A stretch of 64,000 nucleotides of DNA from the NCBI RefSeq assembly GCF_017573465.1, contig NZ_JAGEPF010000038.1, forward strand, positions 1 to 64,000, in the 5' to 3' direction. A program made the translations under genes and the position numbers. This DNA is from Actinomadura violacea. GTDB lineage: Bacteria; Actinomycetota; Actinomycetes; Streptosporangiales; Streptosporangiaceae. A model generated the notes under the pieces. The model searched no databases and was not told the DNA's origin. It worked only from the letters and a program-made list of their open reading frames with translations. Positions 35,524-43,676 of this stretch are shown here, piece after piece. The number at the start of each line of letters is the position of its first letter. The first letter of the stretch is position 1.

Positions 35524-35668
35524 AGGGGCGAAGCCCCAAAAGCAGGAGCGGCGCTGCTGAGAAAGGTGCCCACGGACCGTAACCACGTGGGGGCGAGGGG
35601 CGAAGCCCCAAAAAACAGGAGAGGCGCAGATGAGAAAGGTGCCCACGGACCGCGACCACGCGGGGGGT
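35524..35668. repeat. two 72-73-bp tandem repeat units with GGGGCGAAGCCCC hairpins
   Basis: Unit 1 starts at 35524 and unit 2 at 35596. Each begins AGGGGCGAAGCCCC, followed by AAAA, CAGGAG, GAGAAAGGTGCCCACGGACC and ACCACG. A trace of a third copy (GACCGCAACC) precedes them. The gap 35368-35780 holds no gene; it contains these repeats, a G-run module at 35663-35687 and the hairpin below. It lies 3' of the tRNA cluster on the minus strand. Confidence 0.75.
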
Positions 35669-35715
35669 GTGGGGGGCGGAGCCCCTCACAGCGGGGGTCC
35701 GGGGGTCGTCCCCCG
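35663..35715. repeat. G-run hairpin module, second copy
   Basis: GGTGTGGGGGGCGGAGCCCC at 35666-35685 nearly matches the module at 25949-25969, and is followed by a second hairpin, GGGGGTCGTCCCCC (35701-35714). It is a GC-rich intergenic repeat of the kind scattered in actinomycete genomes. Confidence 0.6.
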
Positions 35716-35739
35716 GGCCAACACGAAGAGGGAGTGACG

Positions 35740-35758
35740 GCCCGCGCTTTCCGCGGGC
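35740..35758 (-). terminator. hairpin 3' of tRNA cluster
   Basis: Arms GCCCGCG/CGCGGGC with a 5-base loop, 21 bases beyond the 3' end of tRNA-Val on the minus strand. It is a likely terminator or processing boundary of the tRNA transcript; no strong U-tract follows. Confidence 0.5.
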
Positions 35759-35779
35759 ACACCACTCCCAACTCCATCG

Positions 35780-35851
35780 TGGGCGATACTGGGATTGAAC
35801 CAGTGACCTCTACCGTGTCAAGGTAGCGCTCTCCCACTGAGCTAATCGCCC
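35780..35851 (-). tRNA. tRNA-Val(GAC)
   Basis: 72-nt cloverleaf on the minus strand. The acceptor is GGGCGAT/ATCGCCC, the D arm has AGCTCAGTGGGAGAGC, and the anticodon loop TTGACAC gives GAC. The T loop is GGTTCAATCC and the discriminator A. CCA is not encoded. Last of three tRNAs transcribed Gly-Cys-Val. Confidence 0.95.
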
Positions 35852-35865
35852 TTGCGTGTACTGCG

Positions 35866-35936
35866 AGGTGGAGACGGGATTTGAACCCGTGTACACGGCT
35901 TTGCAGGCCGTTGCCTCGCCTCTCGGCCACTCCACC
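35866..35936 (-). tRNA. tRNA-Cys(GCA)
   Basis: 71-nt cloverleaf. The acceptor is GGTGGAG/CTCCACC, the anticodon loop CTGCAAA gives GCA, the T loop is GGTTCAAATCC, and the discriminator is U as expected for Cys. CCA not encoded. Confidence 0.95.
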
Positions 35937-35961
35937 AGAGCGAGGCCGTCGGGCCTCTCAG

Positions 35962-36034
35962 AGCGGACGACGGGATTCGAACCCGCGACCCTCACCTTGG
36001 CAAGGTGATGCTCTACCAACTGAGCCACGTCCGC
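35962..36034 (-). tRNA. tRNA-Gly(GCC)
   Basis: 73-nt cloverleaf. The acceptor is GCGGACG/CGTCCGC, the anticodon loop TTGCCAA gives GCC, the T loop is GGTTCGAATCC, and the discriminator is U. CCA not encoded. First of the three-tRNA cluster. Confidence 0.95.
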
Positions 36035-36074
36035 TTGTCGGCCCCGGGGTTTCCCCCGGCGCGCATGGACAACT

Positions 36075-37049
36075 CTAGCGGAATCCGGGAGTGGTTGCGT
36101 ACTCGTCGGCGGCGGAGTCGGTGGCCTCGGCGTGCAGCGAGTTCCAGAAGGCGAGCTCGTTGTCCTCTTCGAGGTGGGCGATGCGGCCCCAGAACTCGCG
36201 GTCCTCGGCCTGGTGGGCGGCGGCGAGGGAGAGGGCGGGCATGACGGTGGTGCCGGCGTCGGCGGCGTCGAGGTCGGCGGGGGTGACGCCGGCCGGGAGG
36301 GCGACGGGGGTGGAGGGGCGGTGGTGCTTGCCGCGCTTGCGGACGCGGATGGGCGCCGCGGTGGGGGCCTTGGCGGCGGCGGCGCGGCCGGCGGCGAGGG
36401 CGACGGTGCCGCACAGCACGAAGGCGAGGATGCCGCCGAGGACGACGTCCTGGGCGGGGAGCTGCTGCCCGCCGGAGCCGCTGTGCTGCTCCTCGTGGGT
36501 GTGCGTGGTGGCGGCGGGGGCGCCGACCTTGTCGACGGTGGTGGCGGGGGCGGCGTGCTTGGGCGCGTACTTGGCCTCGGTGACCTGGATCTTGCCGGGG
36601 TAGCCGAAGCCGACGACGTCGTCCATGCTGCGGGTCTTGCGCATGAGCTTGTAGCCGTCGGCGTTGCCCTCGATGGTGTGCAGGGTGTGCCCGTCGACCT
36701 TCTCGACGATGCCGACGTGGTCGATCTGGTCGATGTCGCCGGAGCCGGACCAGTCGTAGAAGACGAGGGCGCCGGGCTCGGGGGTGTGGCCCCAGGCGCC
36801 GTGGTCCTTGAACCACTTGGCGTGGTCGACGGTGGAGGCGAACTGCCCGGCCTGCTCGGCGACGCCGGCCTTGTCAGCGGCCCAGGCGAGGAACATGTCG
36901 CACCAGGGGGCCGTCTTGAAGTAGGAGTCGTGGTCGCCGTCGATGTGCTGGGCGTACCAGTCGCCGAACTTGGTGTAGCCGCTGCCGTGCTCGGTGTATC
37001 CGAGCTGCTTCTGAGCAACGTCGAGCAGCTTCTTGCCGATCGGGTCCAT
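36075..37049 (-). CDS. CHAP-domain amidase-like protein with a membrane anchor
   Basis: 324 aa. An N-terminal CHAP (NlpC/P60-like) domain occupies about residues 5-140, with catalytic Cys in TAPWCDMFLAW and His in IDQIDHVGIVEK. After a linker rich in Thr/Ala/His there is one hydrophobic helix (about 195-220, VLGGILAFVLCGTVALAAG), then a basic and acidic C-terminal tail. No N-terminal signal is present, so the topology is unusual; the CHAP domain may be cytosolic or exported by another route. CAGGGAGCGAG precedes the ATG. The upstream gap 37050-37218 is AT-richer and has weak inverted repeats (CCGGGTA/TACCCGG). Confidence 0.85.
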   Translation of the reverse strand: MDPIGKKLLDVAQKQLGYTEHGSGYTKFGDWYAQHIDGDHDSYFKTAPWCDMFLAWAADKAGVAEQAGQFASTVDHAKWFKDHGAWGHTPEPGALVFYDWSGSGDIDQIDHVGIVEKVDGHTLHTIEGNADGYKLMRKTRSMDDVVGFGYPGKIQVTEAKYAPKHAAPATTVDKVGAPAATTHTHEEQHSGSGGQQLPAQDVVLGGILAFVLCGTVALAAGRAAAAKAPTAAPIRVRKRGKHHRPSTPVALPAGVTPADLDAADAGTTVMPALSLAAAHQAEDREFWGRIAHLEEDNELAFWNSLHAEATDSAADEYATTPGFR

Positions 37050-37218
37050 CTCGCTCCCTGCCGACTCGCCGACTCGGGCAGGGGGCGCCCGACCGGGTGC
37101 CGGTGCGTGCCCCGTTCCAAGGTCACGTTCCGGTCTCGCTGGAATGTAGTCGAGGTAAACCGGGGGCGGCAAGCCGTTCCGGGTAAGCGGTCAAAACGGG
37201 CTACCCGGTGGTAGTCCG

Positions 37219-38022
37219 TCAGAAGTAGCCCCTCGGGAGCACGGTCACCGGGCAGGGGGCGGCGCGCAGCACCTTGACGGAGACCTCGCCGAGGAAGACG
37301 CGGTGGGCGGCGGCGTCCTCGCTGGACGCGCAGACCAGCAGCTCGCCCTCGGGCCAGTCGAGGTCGTCGAGGGCGTCGGCGACGTCGTCGCCCTCGGCCA
37401 GGTCGGCGGTGACGTCCTCGGGCAGCAGCTCGGAGGACTCGACGGCGAGCCGGATGGCCAGTGCCAGGTCGTCGCGGAGCCGTTCGGCGTCGACGTCGCC
37501 GATGGCGAGGGTGACGAGGCGGAGCGGGACGTCGAGCCGGTCGGCGGCCTGGGCGGCGCGGACGACGGCCTCGTCGCACTGGGGGCGGCGGACGTACATG
37601 ACGGTGATGCGGCCGAGCTCGTCGGGCGGCGCATAGCCGGCGGGGGCGAGCATGACGGCCTCGGTGGCGGAGTGCAGCAGGTGGTCGGCGGCGGCGCCGA
37701 CGCCGATCCGGCCGCGCGCGCCGCCTTCGGGGGAGCCGACGACGATCAGGTCGGCGCCGATCCGGCCGGCGACGGAGGTCAGGCCGCGGCCGACGCTGCG
37801 GCTCTCCTGGACGAGCAGGTCGGCCGGCTGCTCGCCGAGCAGCTCGGCGGCCTGTTCCAGCAGGGTGTGGGCCTCGCCGGCGGCGCCCGCGCGGCCGGGC
37901 GGGTGGACGGTGGCCACGCTCAGTTCGCCGCCGGTGAGGGCGACGATGGCGCGCGCGAGGTCCAGGGCCTCGCGGCCGCCCGCGTCGTTGACGTACCCGG
38001 CCAGCACGTGTTCGCCGATCAT
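37219..38022 (-). CDS. tandem universal stress protein
   Basis: 267 aa with two Usp-like halves. The first (about 1-135) contains DLIVVGSPEGGARGRIGVGAAADHLLHSATEAVML, the ATP-binding GxxGxRGxxGS-like loop in degenerate form. The second (about 140-267) ends LGEVSVKVLRAAPCPVTVLP. It is a cytosolic stress protein; nucleotide binding is uncertain because the G-loop of the second half is altered (SSEDAAAHRVFLGEV). Divergent from yceI across an AT-rich gap (about 38073-38115). Confidence 0.88.
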   Translation of the reverse strand: MIGEHVLAGYVNDAGGREALDLARAIVALTGGELSVATVHPPGRAGAAGEAHTLLEQAAELLGEQPADLLVQESRSVGRGLTSVAGRIGADLIVVGSPEGGARGRIGVGAAADHLLHSATEAVMLAPAGYAPPDELGRITVMYVRRPQCDEAVVRAAQAADRLDVPLRLVTLAIGDVDAERLRDDLALAIRLAVESSELLPEDVTADLAEGDDVADALDDLDWPEGELLVCASSEDAAAHRVFLGEVSVKVLRAAPCPVTVLPRGYF

Positions 38023-38124
38023 TGGGTGAGCATTCCCCGGGACCGCGCCATCACAACGATCATGACCCAGTTTGAGGTAACTTTTCGTGTTTGAAGCTCG
38101 TTGCGCTCTTTAGGGGGATTTGTC

Positions 38125-38691
38125 ATGGGGGACGAGGTTGGGGGCCTCGAACCGGGCCGCTGGACGATCGATCCGGTCCATTCCGAGATCACGTTCACGA
38201 TCCGGCACCTGATGACCACGGTCCGGGGGTCGTTCCCCGACTTCGGCGGCGAGGTCGTGATCGCTGCGGACCCGATGGAGTCCACCGCCCGCGCCGAGAT
38301 CAGGATGGCCTCCATCGACACCCGCAGCGCCGAGCGCGACGAGCACGTCCGCTCCGCCGACTTCCTGGACGTCCTGCGGCACCCCGTCATGACGTTCAAG
38401 GGGACCGGCGTGGAGCGCGCCGCGATCGGCCGCCGGGCCCGGCAGCCCCGCTACCACCTGGGCGGCGAGCTGACCGTCAAGGACGTCACGCGCCCCGTCC
38501 GGCTGCTCACCGAGTTCCACGGCATCGGGTCCGACCCGTGGGGCGGCACCCGCGCCGGGTTCACCGCGACCGCGTCGATCAGCCGCCGCGACTTCGGCAT
38601 CGAGTTCAACGTGCCGCTGCAGGGCGACAAGGTCATGCTCGGCGACACGATCGCGATCGCCCTGGAGATCCAGGCCGTCCGCGAGGACTGA
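38125..38691 (+). CDS. YceI-family lipid-binding protein
   Basis: 188-aa lipocalin-like protein without signal peptide. Family motifs are WTIDPVHSEITFTIRHLMTTVRGSF, VRSADFLDVLRHPVMTFKGT, GELTVKDVTRPVRL and ISRRDFGIEF. YceI proteins bind polyisoprenoids or related amphiphiles. AGGGGGATTTGTC precedes the ATG at 38125, which is chosen over an in-frame start eight codons upstream. Confidence 0.92.
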   Translation: MGDEVGGLEPGRWTIDPVHSEITFTIRHLMTTVRGSFPDFGGEVVIAADPMESTARAEIRMASIDTRSAERDEHVRSADFLDVLRHPVMTFKGTGVERAAIGRRARQPRYHLGGELTVKDVTRPVRLLTEFHGIGSDPWGGTRAGFTATASISRRDFGIEFNVPLQGDKVMLGDTIAIALEIQAVRED

Positions 38692-38695
38692 GCCC

Positions 38696-39604
38696 TCAGC
38701 CGCCGCCGGTCCGGGCCGGCTCCGGCTCGGGGACGCCGGGGACGTGCGGGTTGCCGTACCAGGCGACCGCCACCGCCCCCACGACGGCCAGCACGAACCC
38801 GATGGACGCGGGGACCGCCATGCCCGCGCGGGCGGTGTCCCCGAGCCACAGCACGCCGATGATGCCCGGGACGACCGTCTCGCCCGCCACCAGCGCCGCC
38901 GTGGCGCCGTTGATCGAGCCGATCTGCAGCGCGAGCGTGTGGAAGTACATGCCGCCGAGGCCGGCGATGGCGATCGCGTAGAGGGCGGGGTCGCCGAGCA
39001 GGTCCCGCCAGGCGAACGGGTCGGTGCCGTTGAGGACGCGGACGCCGACGCCGACCGCGCCGAAGCACAGCCCCGACAGCAGGCCGGCGGGGATCGCGGC
39101 GCGCGAGCCCATCAGCCGGACGATCGGCAGCGCCGCCAGCACGAGCAGCACCGACACCGCGAGCAGCCCCCAGTGCCAGCCGATCGGGACGTGCCCGCCG
39201 CCCTCGTGCCCGGCGGTGCCGGCGAGCAGCACCAGCGCGGCGCACACCACCCCGATGGAGATCCACTCCGGCCGGACGAGCCGGATGCCGAGCACCCAGA
39301 TGCCGAGCACCGCGGTGATCACCAGGTTCGCGCTGATCACCGTCTGCGACAGGAACAGCGGCACCAGCTTCGCCGACAGTGCGCCGAGCGCGAACCCGGC
39401 CGCGTCCAGCACCGTGCCGGCGATGAACTCCCACGTCACGACGGCCTTGGCGGTGGAGGACAGGCTCGGCCCGCCGTACTCGGTGGCCCCGGCGCCCGCC
39501 GCGCTCTCGCGCGCGGCCGACCGCCTGGCGCCGAGCGCCTGCAGGACCGATCCCGATCCGTAGCAGGCCGACGCGCCCACCGCCGTCAGCAGCCCGATGA
39601 ACAC
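38696..39604 (-). CDS. DMT-superfamily transporter-like membrane protein
   Basis: 302 aa with nine or ten membrane segments. It begins FIGLLTAVGASACYGSGSVLQALGARR and later has FLSQTVISANLVITAVLGIWVLG and GSINGATAALVAGETVVPGIIGVLWLGD, the two-fold EmrE-like duplication of the drug/metabolite family (NIPA/EamA-like). The substrate is unknown. It starts with GTG. It is convergent with yceI, four bases apart. Confidence 0.78.
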   Translation of the reverse strand: MFIGLLTAVGASACYGSGSVLQALGARRSAARESAAGAGATEYGGPSLSSTAKAVVTWEFIAGTVLDAAGFALGALSAKLVPLFLSQTVISANLVITAVLGIWVLGIRLVRPEWISIGVVCAALVLLAGTAGHEGGGHVPIGWHWGLLAVSVLLVLAALPIVRLMGSRAAIPAGLLSGLCFGAVGVGVRVLNGTDPFAWRDLLGDPALYAIAIAGLGGMYFHTLALQIGSINGATAALVAGETVVPGIIGVLWLGDTARAGMAVPASIGFVLAVVGAVAVAWYGNPHVPGVPEPEPARTGGG

Positions 39605-39760
39605 CGGCGCACCCTCCGTTTCCGCCGCGGGACCGCCGGTCCCGCCCGACTCCCCGCCCTGCCCGCACCGGGGCGAACCCGTCCCGCCCCCCAGTCTGAC
39701 GACCGGGCGGGCCGGAATGTTTCGCCAGGTCCGCCCCGGCCGCGTGTCGGTCGCCCCGGG

Positions 39761-40981
39761 TCAGTTCCCGCGCGCCAGCCGCCGGACGGCCAGCTCGGCG
39801 TAGAGCGCGGCACCGTCGGCGAGGACGGCGTCGTCGTAGCGGGCGTCGGGGGAGTGGTTGACGGCCGCCGTCCCCGGGTCGGCGTCGGACGGGCACGCGC
39901 CCATCACGACGAACGCCGACGGCACCTCGTCGCACACGAACGAGAAGTCCTCGGAGGCGGGCAGCGGGTTCGGCGACTCGAAGTAGCGGTCCTCGCCGTA
40001 GGCCTCGCGGATGGTCTCGGCCATGAACGCGGCCTCGCCGGGGTCGTTGACCGTCACGGGGTAGTCCTGGACGTAACTGACGTCGACGTCCAGCCGGTGC
40101 GCCTTCGCCAGGCCCTGCACCAGCTCGACCGTCCGCTCCTTCAGCCTGTCGTGCGAGGTCTGGGAGAACGACCGGACGGTGCCGGAGAAGCTCGCCTCGT
40201 CCGGGATGACGTTGTCCATCGTGCCGGAGTGGAACGACCCGATCGTCAGCACGACGGGGTCGAACGGGTCGAACGCGCGGGTCACCATCGTCTGCAGCGC
40301 GGTGACCATCTCGCACGCGACGGGCAGCGGGTCCTTCGCCAGGTGCGGCATCGACCCGTGCCCGCCGACGCCGCGGACGGTGACGCGCAGCCGGTCCGCC
40401 GCCGCCATGACCGGGCCGCCGCGGCTGACGAACATGCCCTGCGGCAGGCCCGAGGAGAACACGTGCAGCGCGTACGCGGCGACGGGCCGCTCGCCGGACG
40501 CCTCCAGCACGCCCTCCTCGATCATGATCTTCGCGCCGCCGAGGCCCTCCTCGCCGGGCTGGAACATGAACACGACGTCGCCCGCCAGCTCGTCGCGGCG
40601 GGCCGCGAGCAGCCGCGCCGCGCCCGCCAGCATCGTGGTGTGCAGGTCGTGCCCGCACGCGTGCATGACCCCGTCGACCTGCGAGATCACGCGGGCGTCG
40701 CCGCGCTCGGTCACCGGGAGCGCGTCCATGTCGCCGCGCAGCAGCACCGTCGGGCCGGGGCGGGCGCCGCGCAGCACGGCCGTCACCGAGGTCAGCCGCT
40801 CGCCCGTGGCGACCTCCAGCGGCAGGCCGTCCAGGGCCGCGAGCACCTTCTCCTGGGTCCGCGGGAGGTCCAGGCCGAGCTCGGGTTCGCGGTGCAGCGC
40901 GCCGCGGAGCCGGGCGAGGTCGTCCTGCAGGGCGGCGGCGTCGTCGCGCAGGGACCCGGGGACGGTCGAAGGCAGGCTCAA
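39761..40981 (-). CDS. M20-family amidohydrolase
   Basis: 406-aa metal-dependent amidohydrolase. Metal ligands are in LLRGDMDALP, MHACGHDLHTTMLAGA (Cys/His) and FQPGEEGLGGAKIMIEEG. The dimerisation-domain motif is GVGGHGSMPH. The closest types are hippurate or N-acyl-amino-acid hydrolases. The start is TTG at 40981 behind GAGGAGGAACCG. The 86 bases to the next gene hold nothing clear. Confidence 0.93.
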   Translation of the reverse strand: MSLPSTVPGSLRDDAAALQDDLARLRGALHREPELGLDLPRTQEKVLAALDGLPLEVATGERLTSVTAVLRGARPGPTVLLRGDMDALPVTERGDARVISQVDGVMHACGHDLHTTMLAGAARLLAARRDELAGDVVFMFQPGEEGLGGAKIMIEEGVLEASGERPVAAYALHVFSSGLPQGMFVSRGGPVMAAADRLRVTVRGVGGHGSMPHLAKDPLPVACEMVTALQTMVTRAFDPFDPVVLTIGSFHSGTMDNVIPDEASFSGTVRSFSQTSHDRLKERTVELVQGLAKAHRLDVDVSYVQDYPVTVNDPGEAAFMAETIREAYGEDRYFESPNPLPASEDFSFVCDEVPSAFVVMGACPSDADPGTAAVNHSPDARYDDAVLADGAALYAELAVRRLARGN

Positions 40982-41067
40982 CGGTTCCTCCTCAGGGGGT
41001 CTCCGGGGCCGCAAAGGGCGTTCCGGGCGGCCCGTTCCGGCGCCGCCCCTGCACCGTATCGCCGCCG

Positions 41068-41787
41068 TCACCCGAAATGCCCTACCTCGCGGGCATGAAG
41101 ATCGCGGAGGAGGAGGTGCGCGTCGCCGAGCCGCGCCGCGCCCTTCAGCGACCGGTAGATCCCCCACTTGGGGACGGTGCCCGCCGCGCCGGGCCGCAGG
41201 TCGAGCCCGCCCCGCACGGCCTCGGTCACGGCCGCGCCGCCGGCAGTGACCGTCCAGCGGACGCGCCCGTCCGGCGGCCCGGCGAACCTCGCCTCGATCT
41301 CGACGCCGATCCACCGGCTGCGGAGCGGGTCAAGATCGGCGGCGCCCACGACGACGCCGGACCGGATCGCGTTCAGCTCCAGCAGGTCGCGCCCGCCGCG
41401 CCGCCTCAGCGACGTCACCAGCACCGGCCCGCCGCCCGGCCCGCCGCCCGGGACGGGGGCGAAGAACTGGTGGACGTGCGTGAACGCCGCCGTCGCGGCC
41501 AGCGCCCGCGGCAGGTACCAGGACCACGCGAACCGCCACGTCTCGCCCTCGGCGATGCGGCGCTCCCGCCCGTCCGGCCCCCGCATGCCCCGGACCTCCT
41601 GGCGCTGCCGGTCCGTCAGGGTGTCGGCATCGCCGGGGCAGTGGATGTCGAACCGGTACACCGTCCCCAGCGCCCGGATGTGGCGGACGCCCGGATGCGA
41701 TCCGGCCCGGTCGTCCTCGACCCCCGCGAACGCGGCCAGCCCGTCCCGCCGCGGGTCGGCGCTCCACCCGTCCCGTCCGCCCGCCAT
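41068..41787 (-). CDS. polysaccharide-lyase-like / jelly-roll protein
   Basis: 239 aa without signal peptide. Segments GETWRFAWSWYLPRAL, THVHQFFAPV and PKWGIYRSLKGAARLGDAHLLLRDL resemble heparin-lyase-like concanavalin folds, in which a KWGIYR strand is common. Assignment is tentative; catalytic residues were not identified. If it acts on polysaccharide, the lack of an export signal is odd. The Shine-Dalgarno before the ATG at 41787 is weak. Confidence 0.6.
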   Translation of the reverse strand: MAGGRDGWSADPRRDGLAAFAGVEDDRAGSHPGVRHIRALGTVYRFDIHCPGDADTLTDRQRQEVRGMRGPDGRERRIAEGETWRFAWSWYLPRALAATAAFTHVHQFFAPVPGGGPGGGPVLVTSLRRRGGRDLLELNAIRSGVVVGAADLDPLRSRWIGVEIEARFAGPPDGRVRWTVTAGGAAVTEAVRGGLDLRPGAAGTVPKWGIYRSLKGAARLGDAHLLLRDLHAREVGHFG

Positions 41788-41803
41788 CGCCCCATTGTGA
41801 AGG

Positions 41804-42574
41804 TCAGAACGCCGTCCGGGCGAGCCAGTGGTCCAGCAGCGCCCGGTCGCCGGTCACCTTCACGTCCGCGCCGTCCGGGGGCAGGCGCCGGGCGAACACC
41901 AGCATCAGGTCGCGGACGGGCCCGGCGACGGTCATGTCGCCGTCCCGGTCCGCGCGCTCGCGGCCGAGCCCGTCCGGCGCGCGGGTGATCACCCACCCGG
42001 GGACGGACGGCTCGGACGGGCGCAGGCTCAGCGTCTCGCCCCGCCCGCGCAGTTCGGCGAGCTTCGGCTGGAGCGTCGCGGCGGCGGGCTCGGTCACCAG
42101 GCTTAGCCATTCGGTGATCCCGTCGGCGGCGACGTCGGGCGCGATCGCGTAGCCGACGCCGGTGGTGAACGCGGCGTCAGCGTGGTGGACGGCCGTGTCG
42201 TGCAGCATCCGGCGCAGCCACATCGCGGCGGGGCGCGGGCCCATGATCGGATGGACGATGGTCTTGTCCGGGGCCGCCTCGAAGGCCCTGACCAGGTCGT
42301 CCGCGCCGTCGCGGAGCCACCCGGGCCAGTCCGCGACCGAGCCGGGCGCCGTCCGGGGCACCTGCGTGACGAGGTCGGTCGCGCCGTCCCGGACGAACCC
42401 GGCGGCCCACCGGTGCGCTTGGCCGATGTGCCCGACGAGATCGCGCAGGGTCCACTCCGGGCACGTCGGCACCCGCACGTCCGGATCCGCCCCGGCGACG
42501 GCCGCGGCCATCCCGCCCGAGTGCTCGCGCAGCGCCTCCACGATCCGATCGGCACCGAGCACGTTGTCGTCCAT
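41804..42574 (-). CDS. maleylpyruvate isomerase family mycothiol-dependent enzyme
   Basis: 256 aa. The N-terminal DinB/MDMPI domain has VPTCPEWTLRDLVGHIGQAHRWAAGFV (metal His in the VGHIGQAHRW helix) and LHDTAVHHADAAFTTG (further His ligands). A C-terminal domain follows (about 165-256). Enzymes of this family use mycothiol, consistent with an actinobacterium. The reaction here is unknown. GAGGAGGGAATACGACC precedes the ATG. The upstream gap 42575-42787 contains no clear gene. Confidence 0.88.
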   Translation of the reverse strand: MDDNVLGADRIVEALREHSGGMAAAVAGADPDVRVPTCPEWTLRDLVGHIGQAHRWAAGFVRDGATDLVTQVPRTAPGSVADWPGWLRDGADDLVRAFEAAPDKTIVHPIMGPRPAAMWLRRMLHDTAVHHADAAFTTGVGYAIAPDVAADGITEWLSLVTEPAAATLQPKLAELRGRGETLSLRPSEPSVPGWVITRAPDGLGRERADRDGDMTVAGPVRDLMLVFARRLPPDGADVKVTGDRALLDHWLARTAF

Positions 42575-42787
42575 GGTCGTATTCCCTCCTCGTGGACGTC
42601 GTCCCCGTACCGTAGAAACTCCAGCCCGGTGGAGATTCAAGGGGTTTAGCGGGGAATTCCGGTGCGTCAAGGACGGGAAGAATCGCTTCTACTGTGTCGC
42701 GGCGCGCCGCGGATGGGGTTCGGCGCACACGTCCCGCGATCGGTCAGGCGCCCATCTCGGCGACGTGGACCGACCACAACACGTAAG

Positions 42788-43675
42788 ATGCGGCCGGTGA
42801 AGCTGGTGATGCCGGTGAAACTGCTGCCGACGCCCGAGCAGGCGGCGGCACTGCATGCGACTCTGCGCACCTGCAACGCGTTGGTCGACCGGATATCGGG
42901 TCAGGCGTACGAGAAGAAGGTGTTCTCCCGCGCCGGGCTGCAAAAGCTGGTCTATGCGGAGTTGAAGGCGGCCGGATTGTCGGCGCAGCCGGCGTTGCAT
43001 GTGATCCGCAAGACCGCCGATGCCTACACCACGCTGCGCGCCCAGATCAGGTACCGGCGGGCGCAGGCGCGGCGGCGTGCCGAACTGCAGAAGAAGAAGG
43101 CCGCCGGATCCCGCTCGGCGGCCCGCCGCCTGGCACGGCGCAAGGCCCGCGAGGGACGGCACGCCGCGCACGTCAACCACAAGATCGCCAAACGGATCGT
43201 GGCCGATGCCCAACGCACCGGACGCGGGATCGCTCTCGAAGAACTGAGCGGAATCCGCGGCCGGGTACGGCTCGGGCGGCACCAGCGGGCCACGCTCTCC
43301 ACCTGGCTGTTCCACCAACTCGGCACCTATATCGCCTACAAGGCCCGACGGGCCGGGGTGCCGTTCCTGCAAGTCGATCCCGCCTACACCTCGCAGACCT
43401 GCCCGCGCTGCGGGCACGTCGCACGAGGCAACCGTCCCCACCGGGACCACTTCTGCTGTCGTCGGTGCGGGCTCGCCGGCCCCGCCGACCACATCGCCGC
43501 CGTGAACGTCCGCCGACGGGCGCGCACGGTGTGGGCATTCGTCAGCATGCCCGACCCGCTCCCTGCCCAGGGGAAGGGTGATGCGACCCCAGCGCGGCAG
43601 CCGGCCGCGCAGGGGAGCGCGACGAGGTGTGAACGACCGAGCCACGAACTCGCCCGTCCACGACCGAGAAGCTGA
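42788..43675 (+). CDS. IS200/IS605-type TnpB, internally deleted (RuvC-I missing)
   Basis: 295 aa against roughly 400 for the family. It retains the N-terminal MPVKLLPTPEQAAALHATLRTCNA start, the central RGIALEELSGIRGR with the RuvC-II Glu, IAYKARRAGVPFLQVDPAYTSQTCPRCG and the four-Cys zinc ribbon, and the final PADHIAAVNV with the RuvC-III Asp. The block that normally carries the GVDLG RuvC-I Asp is absent: residues about 85-90 jump from TTLRAQI straight to a RRAQARRRAELQKK helix. It is therefore expected to be nuclease-dead. No TnpA or element ends were recognised. The stop lies one base before the MerR start. Confidence 0.85.
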   Translation: MRPVKLVMPVKLLPTPEQAAALHATLRTCNALVDRISGQAYEKKVFSRAGLQKLVYAELKAAGLSAQPALHVIRKTADAYTTLRAQIRYRRAQARRRAELQKKKAAGSRSAARRLARRKAREGRHAAHVNHKIAKRIVADAQRTGRGIALEELSGIRGRVRLGRHQRATLSTWLFHQLGTYIAYKARRAGVPFLQVDPAYTSQTCPRCGHVARGNRPHRDHFCCRRCGLAGPADHIAAVNVRRRARTVWAFVSMPDPLPAQGKGDATPARQPAAQGSATRCERPSHELARPRPRS

Positions 43676-43676
43676 C

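Noticed and set aside
35780-36034. tRNA cluster as an integration site of a genomic island
   Set aside because: No integrase, no direct repeat of a tRNA 3' end and no island-like gene content on either side were seen.
37050-37218. c-di-AMP (ydaO-type) riboswitch upstream of the CHAP gene
   Set aside because: Such switches often precede actinobacterial wall hydrolases, but the conserved core sequences were not found; only a weak 7-bp inverted repeat is present.
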